Assembly: GCA_013361525.1 (NCBI GenBank)
Contig: JABFXY010000012.1
Span: forward strand, 1-64,000
DNA: 64,000 nt
Source of the DNA: Polyangiaceae bacterium
Lineage (GTDB): Bacteria > Myxococcota_A > Polyangia > Polyangiales > Polyangiaceae
Reading direction: 5' to 3'
Made by a program: the position numbers and the translations under genes. Below are positions 1-7,824 of this stretch, piece by piece; position 1 is the first letter of the stretch; each line of letters begins with the position of its first letter. The notes below the pieces were generated by a model. It was not told where the DNA came from. It made no database searches and saw only the letters and a program-made list of their open reading frames with translations.

Positions 1-1
1 G

Positions 2-91
2 TCGGCAACCGAAGCCCGCATCGACGATACGCTGGATGATTCCTTCCCGGCGAGCGACCCCCCGTCCTGGACGCCGGTCGTATCGCACTAG
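2..91 (+). CDS. C-terminal end of an unknown small protein (cut by window edge)
   Basis: Only the last 29 codons are present, in frame 2, ending with TAG at 89-91. The readable tail contains DDTLDDSFPASDPPSWTP. This Ser-Phe-Pro-Ala-Ser-Asp-Pro-Pro tail is a recurrent C-terminal motif of small bacterial proteins of unknown role. The start lies left of the window, so neither size nor function can be judged. The gene converges on the DUF1540 gene, with a strong hairpin in the gap between them. Confidence 0.55.
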   Translation, partial: SATEARIDDTLDDSFPASDPPSWTPVVSH

Positions 92-109
92 AAGGAGAGT
101 CAGAGATTG

Positions 110-181
110 AACAGGAAGGCGGGAAGACAGGAAGGCATGATTTGAATTTTCAAACTCTTCCTGTCTTCCCGCCTTCCTGTT
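110..181. repeat. Perfect 25-bp inverted repeat, likely bidirectional terminator or REP-like element
   Basis: The arms at 110-134 and 157-181 are exact reverse complements, separated by a 22-base A/T-rich spacer. The left arm is almost all purine (it begins AACAGGAAGGCGGG), so the strands are strongly asymmetric. It lies between the stop codon at 91 and the stop of the convergent gene at 210, which is where a two-way terminator would sit. There is no clear T-run after either arm, so a structural or REP-type repeat is also possible. Confidence 0.7.
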
Positions 182-209
182 GATCTCATTTCCCGGATCG
201 GCCTCGTCT

Positions 210-503
210 TCAATGCCGCGCGAAGGTGAGGCAGTCGGCGTGACCTTGGTGGAGCCCGACGCGAATCGCGCGTGCATTGCATTCGTAGAGGCGGTTGTGC
301 TCGCACGAAGCGACCTTGCACGCACCGACGCCGGCGATCGGCTCGGCCTCGGGGACGTGCTCGCGTGACCGGAGGAACGTGTCACACGCGGGGTGGACAC
401 CGTCGCCCACCGTGATGGCGTGAGCGTGGCAATTGCCGGATGTGTTGTACACGCAATGGTGGACGGAGCACTCCGACACCATGGGCATATGCACCGTACG
501 CAT
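210..503 (-). CDS. Double DUF1540 domain protein
   Basis: A 97-residue protein with two tandem copies of a short Cys-rich module. Copy 1 (about residues 12-43) has CSVHHCVYN, CHAHAITV and CDTF. Copy 2 (about 62-94) has CKVASCEHN, CNARAIRV and CLTF. The pattern C-x4-C, then C-x-A-x-x-I-x-V, then C-x-T-F is the DUF1540 signature, and its four cysteines suggest metal binding. The family's function is unknown. No signal peptide is visible, so the protein is probably cytoplasmic. The gene appears monocistronic. Confidence 0.85.
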   Translation of the reverse strand: MRTVHMPMVSECSVHHCVYNTSGNCHAHAITVGDGVHPACDTFLRSREHVPEAEPIAGVGACKVASCEHNRLYECNARAIRVGLHQGHADCLTFARH

Positions 504-577
504 GGGTCCTCCTTCAAGAAGCCGCGACGGCTACTTCCGAACGGAGGGCTGCAAAGGACGAACCAGTAGAGCTGCAA

Positions 578-1726
578 TCAGCGTCGAGCGCCGTCGCTTT
601 CGTCGCGGGTGGTTCGTACCCGCGCCCTGAGCATCAACGCACCAATGACGTCCTCTTCGATGTCGTCGCGGGTCTTGAACCCGAGTGACAAATAAAAGAG
701 CAGCTCCCCGAATGTCGGTCCGGCCTCGAGCAGACCTTTGTCGCGATCGACGAGGACGAGGCGCTCGCCGTCCGCCGCGAGACCGACGAGCCGAGCCGGG
801 CGACCGCCACCGCCGAGCGCCGTCGACGCGAGCGTCGCCAGTGGAAATAGGCCCGCCTTCGCCGCAGCTCCCCAAACGGCATCGGTTTCGACGCGCGTCA
901 CGTCCGACGCGCGCATGAAATGAAGCGTGCCTTCGATGCGCCCAATCGACAGCTCGCGATAGAGGTCGGTCGGATCGCTCGGATCCTCGAAATCGTAGGT
1001 CGCGACAAATGTGCGGGCGGCGTCCGGCGGCGCGACCCCCGCACACGATGCCGGCCATGGCGCTGCGCCGCGACCATCCACACGTCGGAGGACCCGATTG
1101 AGACGCCGCGTCTCTTCGGCAATCGACGCAGCATCCGGCTCCACCAGGCGCACGGGCACGCGCCGGTCCGCCTCGAAGAGCGCGCCGACGAGCGCGGGCA
1201 AGACCGCGGCGCGGAGCTCGTTGGACACGAACGTCGTCCCGCGGTGTGATTTCAGCCGTGCGTCGACCGTCGCGTCGTCGGCGTCCGGATCGAGATCGAT
1301 GGGCGTCACCGTCGATTCATCGAGCGTCTCCTCCCCCGCCTCGACGCCGTCGTCCGCCTCACGCACGAAGTGCCGCCGTAGCGATCGCTCTCCGAAGCGC
1401 CATGCATCGTCGTGGACGACCTCGTCCGAGTATACGACCGCGTATACCGCGTCTTCGGCCGTGCCCACGGCGTCGCGGACCGCGAGCCCGGGCGGCAATT
1501 CCTCCTCGAAGACCTCACACGCGTGATCGAGCTCCTCGAATGCCGGCACCTTGAGGCCGCTCTTGTAGAACGCCACCGACCAACCAGGAATCGAACGCAG
1601 CTCCGCGGTGAGAATGACGGGCGCGTGCACGTCGAAGCCTGCGAGCGCAACCGCGAAACCGCGCGAGAGCGCCCGCTCCGAGACCCTCTCCGTTCGATAG
1701 ATGACGCACGCGAAGGACGTAGCCAT
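578..1726 (-). CDS. Conserved-looking hypothetical protein, 382 aa
   Basis: A soluble protein with no signal peptide, membrane segment or motif that I recognise. It opens MATSFACVIYRTERVSERAL and has an acidic central stretch (about residues 127-155) that probably links an N-terminal domain to a C-terminal one. Codon use matches the neighbours and the frame is open across 1.1 kb. The ATG at 1724-1726 lies only 10 bp from the divergent barrel gene, so the two promoters must overlap or one of the true starts lies further in. No function is assigned. Confidence 0.75.
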   Translation of the reverse strand: MATSFACVIYRTERVSERALSRGFAVALAGFDVHAPVILTAELRSIPGWSVAFYKSGLKVPAFEELDHACEVFEEELPPGLAVRDAVGTAEDAVYAVVYSDEVVHDDAWRFGERSLRRHFVREADDGVEAGEETLDESTVTPIDLDPDADDATVDARLKSHRGTTFVSNELRAAVLPALVGALFEADRRVPVRLVEPDAASIAEETRRLNRVLRRVDGRGAAPWPASCAGVAPPDAARTFVATYDFEDPSDPTDLYRELSIGRIEGTLHFMRASDVTRVETDAVWGAAAKAGLFPLATLASTALGGGGRPARLVGLAADGERLVLVDRDKGLLEAGPTFGELLFYLSLGFKTRDDIEEDVIGALMLRARVRTTRDESDGARR

Positions 1727-1736
1727 AGGGGCGCGG

Positions 1737-3290
1737 ATGGTATCGGTCCGCGTTCGGTCTTGCTATGCTGCCGCCGCTTTGAGCGGAGCGCACGGGGCCG
1801 GCCGACGAGCCGGCGCAACAAGAGGCCGCCGCTTCCCGCTTTCGACGGGCTTCGCGATAGGCGCATTCTGCGCAGCCATTCCGCGCGCAGCTGCTGCGGC
1901 GCCGCCGCCGAGCGGCGCAAACACCAATACGACCGCACCCGCGAACCTCGCTCCGGGGGAAAAGCGGCCGATCCCCGATTACGACGGCCGTCCGGATACG
2001 ACGACGACCGCGGAGGACGCGTTATGGATCCCGCGCGTCCTCCTCTTTCCCGCGTACGTCGTCACCGAATACGTCGTCCGGCTCCCGCTGGAATTCGTCC
2101 TCGGCTCCCTCGAGCGTGAAGGCGTCATCAGCGACCTTCTGCGGACGCGTTCCGACATCGGCGCATTGCCGACCGCATTCATCGATTTCGGGTTCCGCCC
2201 GAGCATCGGTATCTACTTCTATTGGAACAACTTCATCGCGCCCGGCAACGACCTTCGCGCGACGGTCGCGTTCGGCGGCCTCGATTTCTGGCGCGGCAGC
2301 CTCGCGAACCGCCTACCCCTCACCTCCCCGGTGGGCACCGAGCGCGCCCGCTCCTATTTCCAAGTCGAAGCAGACTTCGTGACGAGGTCGGATCTCCTTT
2401 ATTGGGGGGTCGGCCCGGACACCCCGGACTCCGCAAAATCGGCCTTCGGGCTCTTCTCCGTCGGAGGCGGCGGGCGCATCCATATCGAGCCATGGCGCGG
2501 CAACTTCATGGAGAGCTGGGCGACCGGTCGGTATACGACGACCACGTCGGGCCATTGCGACGACGGCGAGTCGGTCGTGACGGAGAACCTCATCGCGCGC
2601 GTTTGCCATCCACCGACCATTCGAAGGCAAATCCTCGACGGTGTGTTTCCCTGGCCGGCGCATTTCGGCCGCCCCTACACGACATTCAAAACGGGGCTTC
2701 GGTTCGTCCTCGATTCGCGCGAAGAGCGCCCCGCGCCCGGCTCCGGGGTGGCCCTCGACGTCTCGGTGGAGAAGGTCACCGAGCTGAAGCAACCCGACGT
2801 GGGCGGTTGGTTCAATTACGGCGCGGTCGCGGCGGGCTTTTTCGATCTCACGGGGACCCAGCGCGTGTTGTCGGTGGCACTGGCGGCGCGGTTTCAAGAC
2901 GCTTTGTCGGAAGATACGGTCGTCCCGTTCACCGAGCTCGTCGGCGCAAAGCACATCGAGGACGTACCCGACCTGGAGCTGATGCGCGGGTTCAAGCCGG
3001 GCAGGCTCCTCGGGTCGAGCGCCATCGCCGCGACGGTCGAATATCGTTGGCCTCTTTGGGCATTTTTGGATGGAACGCTCCAAGCCTCGGTCGGAAACGC
3101 CTTCGCCGAGGCTCACCTCGAGGACTTTCGGCCCGACAAGCTGCGCTTTTCGTTCGTCGGAGGTGTTCGCACGCCGAACCATCGCGACCATAGCTTCAAC
3201 CTGCTGGTCGGCTTCGGGACGAACACGTTCGAGCAAGGAGGTGAGGCCTCCAGTGTTCGCTTCTTGCTCGGCGGTACGACCGGCTTCTGA
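1737..3290 (+). CDS. Outer-membrane beta-barrel protein, BamA/Omp85 surface-antigen type
   Basis: About 517 residues. The N-terminus is a basic then hydrophobic export signal ending in an Ala-rich cleavage region (IGAFCAAIPRAAAAAPPPSG). The rest alternates Gly/aromatic-rich strands typical of a barrel, for example GIYFYWNNFIAPGNDL, and ends in Phe, the usual last residue of outer-membrane barrels. The C-terminal half resembles the Omp85 barrel, including GLRFVLDSRE and AIAATVEYRWPLW. No POTRA domains are evident. ATG 1737 is preferred because the frame's first ATG (1701) overlaps the divergent gene. An in-frame TTG at 1779, just after a TATGCT box, is an alternative. Confidence 0.75.
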   Translation: MVSVRVRSCYAAAALSGAHGAGRRAGATRGRRFPLSTGFAIGAFCAAIPRAAAAAPPPSGANTNTTAPANLAPGEKRPIPDYDGRPDTTTTAEDALWIPRVLLFPAYVVTEYVVRLPLEFVLGSLEREGVISDLLRTRSDIGALPTAFIDFGFRPSIGIYFYWNNFIAPGNDLRATVAFGGLDFWRGSLANRLPLTSPVGTERARSYFQVEADFVTRSDLLYWGVGPDTPDSAKSAFGLFSVGGGGRIHIEPWRGNFMESWATGRYTTTTSGHCDDGESVVTENLIARVCHPPTIRRQILDGVFPWPAHFGRPYTTFKTGLRFVLDSREERPAPGSGVALDVSVEKVTELKQPDVGGWFNYGAVAAGFFDLTGTQRVLSVALAARFQDALSEDTVVPFTELVGAKHIEDVPDLELMRGFKPGRLLGSSAIAATVEYRWPLWAFLDGTLQASVGNAFAEAHLEDFRPDKLRFSFVGGVRTPNHRDHSFNLLVGFGTNTFEQGGEASSVRFLLGGTTGF

Positions 3291-3378
3291 GCCGTCCGTC
3301 GAGTGGCGCAATCCCCCCCCCGCGGGGCCGGAGGGAATAGAGGCGACGCTCCGCATGTGACGCGATACATTCGCGAGC

Positions 3379-4629
3379 ATGGACGGCCGCGCCGTCGCGC
3401 TCGCGATACCCCTGTTCTTTCTCTTGATCGGAATCGAGCTGATCGCCGAGCGGCGCCGGCGCGCCCGGGGCGCGGAGCCGCTCTATCGATTCGCGGACTC
3501 GATCTCGAGTCTCTCGTGCGGCATTGGCCAGCAGGTCCTTCAGGCGCTCGTCCTCACGACGGTCGGCGTCGCGACGTACGCCTTCGCCTGGGAAAAGGCT
3601 CGCGTGTTCGACCTCGATGCGAAGTCACCCGTCACGTGGGTCGTGGCGTTCGTCGTCGTCGACCTCTGCTATTGGGTCTACCACTGGGCGAGCCACCGCG
3701 TGAACTTCCTCTGGGCGATGCACGTCGTGCATCATTCGAGCGAGGAGTACAACCTCTCGACCGCCCTGCGGCAGAGCTGGTTCACCAACGCGACGTCGTG
3801 GGTGTTTTATCTACCGGCCGCGTTCCTCGGCATCCCGCCGATGGTGTTCCTGCTCGCGCTGACGCTCAACATTCTCTACCAGTTTTGGATTCACACCCGC
3901 GCGATAGGCAAGCTCGGCTTCCTCGAAGCATTCATGAATACGCCGTCGCACCACCGTGTGCACCACGGCATCGACCCCAAGTACATCGACAAGAATTACG
4001 GCGGCATCTTCATCGTCTGGGACAGGCTGTTCCGGACGTTCATCGCGGAACAGGAAGAGCCGTCGTACGGAACCGTCAAACCCCTCGGGAGCTTCAATCC
4101 ATTCTGGGCGAATGTGGACTTGTTCGTCTACCTCGCAAAGATGAGCGCGAAGACGAAGCGGTGGCCCGACAAGATCCTCGTGTGGCTCGGACCACCGGAA
4201 TGGCAGCCGCAAGACCTCGGCGGGCCGGTCACGGTGCCGCCGGTCGACAAATCGACGCGCGTCAAATACGACGTTTCGTCCAGCCGTCCGTACACCGCCT
4301 ATATCTGCGTGCAGTTCGCAATCGTCGCGGTGATCCTGTTCGCACTCCTCTGGGCGCAGACTGCGCTCTCGATCGCGGAGACGCTCGCCGGGTCGGTGGT
4401 CGTGATGGCCGCGCTCGGAGTCTGGAGTGGTCTTCTCGAGCGTCGGGCTTGGGCGGTTCCGATCGAATTCGCGCGCCTCGCGACGTTTGCCGCGGTCTCC
4501 ATCCTCCTCGTCACGCAGGGTGACTGGATTGGCGCGGCAGGCCTCGCCGTCGCGATCGGGTCGGGCGTTTGGCTTTCGCGGATTGCCACACGCAGCGCGG
4601 TGAGCGGGCATACCAAACTCGCGGCTTGA
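3379..4629 (+). CDS. Fatty acid hydroxylase / sterol desaturase family membrane enzyme
   Basis: A 416-residue integral membrane protein with the di-iron histidine boxes of this superfamily: HWASH at 102-106, HVVHH at 115-119, and HHRVHH at 191-196, plus His172. These boxes bind the diiron centre that hydroxylates or desaturates lipid chains or alkylglycerols. Hydrophobic helices surround the boxes, and four more hydrophobic stretches follow after residue 300, so this is longer than a minimal hydroxylase and has a C-terminal membrane extension. The substrate cannot be read from sequence. Alkylglycerol monooxygenase-like or hydroxy-fatty-acid (sphingolipid) roles are both possible. Confidence 0.9.
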   Translation: MDGRAVALAIPLFFLLIGIELIAERRRRARGAEPLYRFADSISSLSCGIGQQVLQALVLTTVGVATYAFAWEKARVFDLDAKSPVTWVVAFVVVDLCYWVYHWASHRVNFLWAMHVVHHSSEEYNLSTALRQSWFTNATSWVFYLPAAFLGIPPMVFLLALTLNILYQFWIHTRAIGKLGFLEAFMNTPSHHRVHHGIDPKYIDKNYGGIFIVWDRLFRTFIAEQEEPSYGTVKPLGSFNPFWANVDLFVYLAKMSAKTKRWPDKILVWLGPPEWQPQDLGGPVTVPPVDKSTRVKYDVSSSRPYTAYICVQFAIVAVILFALLWAQTALSIAETLAGSVVVMAALGVWSGLLERRAWAVPIEFARLATFAAVSILLVTQGDWIGAAGLAVAIGSGVWLSRIATRSAVSGHTKLAA

Positions 4630-4666
4630 CGCGCACGCGGTTCGGCGGGACGCCCGGAGCATCCTC

Positions 4667-5026
4667 ATGAAACATCAAACGATGTCCGAATCCGCGAGCG
4701 CAGCGACCTCCTCGACCAAGCAGGTGTCGACCCTCCTTTGCGCGGTCGCCGCTTCGTCGATGCTCGCCGGCTTGGGCTGCGGCTCGAGCGGCGACAAAGC
4801 GTCGGCGTCGGCCGAGGCGAAGTCGAGCGCGAAGCCGAGCAGCGCCGCTACGACGCAGCTCGCGGCCGCCTCGGGCAGCGCCTCCGGTGAAAAGAAGGAG
4901 TGCTGCGCCGGTAAGAACGAGTGCAAGGGCAAGGGCGGCTGCAAGACGGCGTCCAACGATTGCTCCGGCAAGAACGAGTGCAAGGGCAAGGGCGGCTGCT
5001 CGCACGGCCGCGATTGCAGCAAGTAA
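4667..5026 (+). CDS. Small Cys-rich lipoprotein with repeated KNECKGKGGC motif (bufferin-like)
   Basis: 119 residues. A hydrophobic signal leads to the lipobox LAGLGC, then a Ser/Ala/Lys-rich spacer, then a Cys-rich tail with two identical KNECKGKGGC decapeptides and ten cysteines. The tail resembles BufA2-type periplasmic bufferins, peptides that carry post-translationally modified Cys and bind copper, but no MNIO (DUF692) or BufC partner gene is nearby. ATG 4667 follows GGAG with good spacing. An in-frame ATG at 4682 is possible. Metal binding is an inference from composition. Confidence 0.75.
   Translation: MKHQTMSESASAATSSTKQVSTLLCAVAASSMLAGLGCGSSGDKASASAEAKSSAKPSSAATTQLAAASGSASGEKKECCAGKNECKGKGGCKTASNDCSGKNECKGKGGCSHGRDCSK
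4913..4999 (+). repeat. Two identical 30-bp direct repeats in the Cys-rich lipoprotein gene
   Basis: Positions 4913-4942 and 4970-4999 are identical 30-mers (begin AAGAACGAGTGC, end GGCGGCTGC). They encode KNECKGKGGC twice with no synonymous change, which points to recent duplication or slippage. Confidence 0.85.
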
Positions 5027-5069
5027 CCGAGGCGAGCGCGGCAGCACGCGCGGCTGGTATCCTCCGCGG

Positions 5070-6785
5070 ATGAGCACGTCCGCCGGGTTCCTCGAAGCAC
5101 GCGATCTGCTGCTGCGGTATCGAACCGATTACGACGCCGCTCGTCGTGCCTTTCAATGGCCGGCGCTCGATCGGTTCAATTGGGCGCTGGACCATTTCGA
5201 TTCGCTCGCGGCGTCGAACCCTGGTCCGGCGCTCGTCGTTCTCCACGAAGACGGTCGCCTCCACAGCCAAACGTTCTCCGAGCTCTCGCAAAGCTCGGAT
5301 CGACTCGCTGCCCTATTGCACGACGGTGGTGTCCGCCGCGGCGACCGGGTTCTTCTCATGTTGCCGAACGTCGTCGAGCTTTGGCAGACGATGCTCGCGT
5401 GCATCAAGCTCGGCGCCGTCATGGTCCCGGCGACGCTCCTCCTCACGGAGGCCGATATCGCCGATCGCGTCGCGCGCGGCGCGATTCGGCACGTGGTCAC
5501 CGACGAGACGGGACGGCCCAAGGTGGACAAGGTGGAAGGGATCACCGGCCGCTTCGTCGCCGGCGCTGCCGGCCCCGGGTGGCGTAGCCTCTCGGAGGCA
5601 CGAGCCCTGGACGCGACATCCTTTCGCGCGTCGCTCGTCGGACAGACCCGCGCATCCGATCCGATGCTCCTCTATTTCACGTCGGGTACGACGGCGAAGC
5701 CGAAGCTCGTGCTCCATACGCACGAGAGCTATCCCGTCGGGCACCTCAGCACGATGTATTGGATCGGCCTGCAGCCGGGCGACAAACATTGGAACATCAG
5801 CTCGCCGGGGTGGGCGAAACACGCGTGGAGCAATGTGTTCGCCCCTTGGAATGCCGGCGCAACGGTGTTCGTGCACGTCGCGGCGCGCTTCTCGGCGAAG
5901 CGCACGCTGGAGGTTCTTCAATCGGAGGGGATCACGACCCTGTGCGCGCCGCCCACCGTTTGGCGAATGTTGATCCTCGAGGACCTCGGAAAATACTCGA
6001 TTCGCCTGCGCGAAGCGGTCGCCGCGGGCGAACCGCTGAATCCGGAGGTCATCACGCAGGTAGAGCGCGCGTGGAGCATCACGGTGCGCGACGGGTTCGG
6101 GCAGACGGAGACGACCGCCCTCGTCGGCAATGCTCCTGGACAGTTGCTCGAGCCGGGATCGATGGGGCGCCCTCTACCGGGTTATGACGTCGTCTTGTTG
6201 GATGCCAATGGCAACGCCGCCGAAGAGGGAGAGATCTCGATTCGAATGAGCCCGCGCCCGACCGGCCTGATGGCGGGTTACACGGATGACGAAGCGCTCA
6301 CGGCGCGGGTGACGCGCGACGGCCATTACCACACGGGCGACGTCGCACGCCGCAATGCCGAGGGGTACATCACCTACGTCGGCCGCGCCGACGACGTGTT
6401 CAAAGCGAGCGATTATCGAATCAGCCCATTCGAGCTCGAGAGTGTGCTCGTCGAGCACCCAGCCGTCGCCGAGGCGGCCGTCGTCGCGTCGCCCGATCCG
6501 ATCCGCACCGCGGTCCCGAAGGCATTCGTGATGCTCGCGCCGGGTTTCGAGCCGAGCGCAACGCTCGCTCGGGAAATCATGGCCTTCGTGAAAGACCGGG
6601 TCGCACCCTACAAACGAATTCGAAGGCTCGAGTTCGTGGCCGCGGAGACATCCGCCGAGACGGTCGCGATGCCGAAGACCATCAGCGGCAAGATCCGCCG
6701 CGTGGAGCTGCGTGCGCTCGAGGCGGCGCGCCCCCACGGGGATCCGCGCCGGCCGCTCGAGCATTGGGAGGGTGACGAGACCTGA
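5070..6785 (+). CDS. AMP-dependent acyl-CoA synthetase, medium-chain/aryl type (MACS)
   Basis: 571 residues from ATG 5070. It activates a carboxylic acid to its acyl-AMP and then acyl-CoA. The ATP-binding motif is LLYFTSGTTAKPKLVLHTH. The segment WNISSPGWAKHAWSNVFAPW is typical of the ACSM and benzoate/aminobenzoate-CoA ligase group. DGFGQTET, YHTGDVA and GRADDVFKASDYRISPFE follow in the usual order, and the C-terminal KTISGKIRRVELR carries the catalytic lysine. The frame is open further upstream through the preceding lipoprotein gene, but that extension is only the shadow of the Lys/Cys repeats, so the internal ATG was chosen. The exact acid is not predictable. Confidence 0.92.
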   Translation: MSTSAGFLEARDLLLRYRTDYDAARRAFQWPALDRFNWALDHFDSLAASNPGPALVVLHEDGRLHSQTFSELSQSSDRLAALLHDGGVRRGDRVLLMLPNVVELWQTMLACIKLGAVMVPATLLLTEADIADRVARGAIRHVVTDETGRPKVDKVEGITGRFVAGAAGPGWRSLSEARALDATSFRASLVGQTRASDPMLLYFTSGTTAKPKLVLHTHESYPVGHLSTMYWIGLQPGDKHWNISSPGWAKHAWSNVFAPWNAGATVFVHVAARFSAKRTLEVLQSEGITTLCAPPTVWRMLILEDLGKYSIRLREAVAAGEPLNPEVITQVERAWSITVRDGFGQTETTALVGNAPGQLLEPGSMGRPLPGYDVVLLDANGNAAEEGEISIRMSPRPTGLMAGYTDDEALTARVTRDGHYHTGDVARRNAEGYITYVGRADDVFKASDYRISPFELESVLVEHPAVAEAAVVASPDPIRTAVPKAFVMLAPGFEPSATLAREIMAFVKDRVAPYKRIRRLEFVAAETSAETVAMPKTISGKIRRVELRALEAARPHGDPRRPLEHWEGDET

Positions 6786-6803
6786 GGCGCCCTCGTCACT
6801 CAC

Positions 6804-7763
6804 TCAGCCCGCGTATTCGTCCGTCGCTTTGACGAGCTCGTGGAGCGTCCCGATCTCCATGGCGGAGTGACCGGCATCAGGGACGATGACGAGCTTCGCC
6901 TCCGGCCACGCGCGCGCCAGATCCCACGCGCTCTGCGCAGGACAAACGACGTCGTAACGGCCCTGAACGATCGTCCCCGAGATGTGGCGAATCTTCTGCA
7001 CGTCGTCGAGCAACTGCGAGTCCTTGTCGAAGAACCCGTTGTTCACGAAGTAGTGGCATTCGATGCGCGCGAACGCGAGCGCGAATCGATCGGCGCCCAT
7101 CTTCGCGACGAGCTCGTCATTGGGGAACAGGCAGCTGGTCTTGCCCTCCCAAATGCTCCACGCGCGCGCCGCGGCGATCGCGACATCTTGATCCGGCGAG
7201 GTGAGGCGCCGGTGGTACGCGCTCAAGAGGTCGTGGTGCTCTTCCTTCGGAATGGGCGCGAGGTATTGGTCCCAAGCTTCGGGGAACATGCGGCTCGCAC
7301 CTTCTTGATAGAACCAATCAATCTCCCATTTGCGAAGCAGGAAGATCCCGCGAAGGACCAGCTCGGTCACGCGGTCGGGGTGGGCTTCGGCGTAGGCGAG
7401 GCTCAAGGTCGAGCCCCAGGAGCCGCCGAAGACCAGCCATTTGTCGATACCGAGGTGTGTTCGCACCTTCTCCATATCGGCGACGAGCGCGTGGGTGGTG
7501 TTGTCCTCGAGCGACGCGTGGGGCGTGCTTTTGCCGCAGCCGCGCTGATCGAAGAGGACGATTCGGTATTTCTTGGGGTCGAAGAAGCGCCGGTGCTTCG
7601 GATCGATACCGCCGCCGGGGCCGCCGTGGACGAACACCGCCGGCTTGCCTTTCGGGTTGCCGCATTGCTCGTAATAGATCGTGTGGACCGGCGAGACGGC
7701 GAGCATCCCGTGGTCGTACGGCTCGATGGGCGGGTAGAAAGTGCGGCGTTCGGAGGTCGTCAT
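6804..7763 (-). CDS. pip: Proline iminopeptidase (alpha/beta hydrolase, peptidase S33)
   Basis: 319 residues. This cytoplasmic enzyme removes N-terminal proline from peptides. Seen in order: the oxyanion loop HGGPGGG, FDQRGCGKSTPH, the nucleophile elbow GGSWGS, RGIFLLRKWEIDWFYQEGAS (typical of this family's cap), QGRYDVVCP carrying the acid, and GHSAMEIG carrying the catalytic histidine. Size and motif order match bacterial Pip. The frame stays open upstream, but ATG 7761-7763 begins the conserved start (TFYPPIEPYDHGML). It lies downstream of the membrane protein gene on the same strand with a 61-bp gap. Confidence 0.95.
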   Translation of the reverse strand: MTTSERRTFYPPIEPYDHGMLAVSPVHTIYYEQCGNPKGKPAVFVHGGPGGGIDPKHRRFFDPKKYRIVLFDQRGCGKSTPHASLEDNTTHALVADMEKVRTHLGIDKWLVFGGSWGSTLSLAYAEAHPDRVTELVLRGIFLLRKWEIDWFYQEGASRMFPEAWDQYLAPIPKEEHHDLLSAYHRRLTSPDQDVAIAAARAWSIWEGKTSCLFPNDELVAKMGADRFALAFARIECHYFVNNGFFDKDSQLLDDVQKIRHISGTIVQGRYDVVCPAQSAWDLARAWPEAKLVIVPDAGHSAMEIGTLHELVKATDEYAG

Positions 7764-7824
7764 CGGGTTCGTACCGTAGTTCAGCGTCGGGTGTGGTTCT
7801 TCAGTTTTTCGGCTCGCTCGGTGT

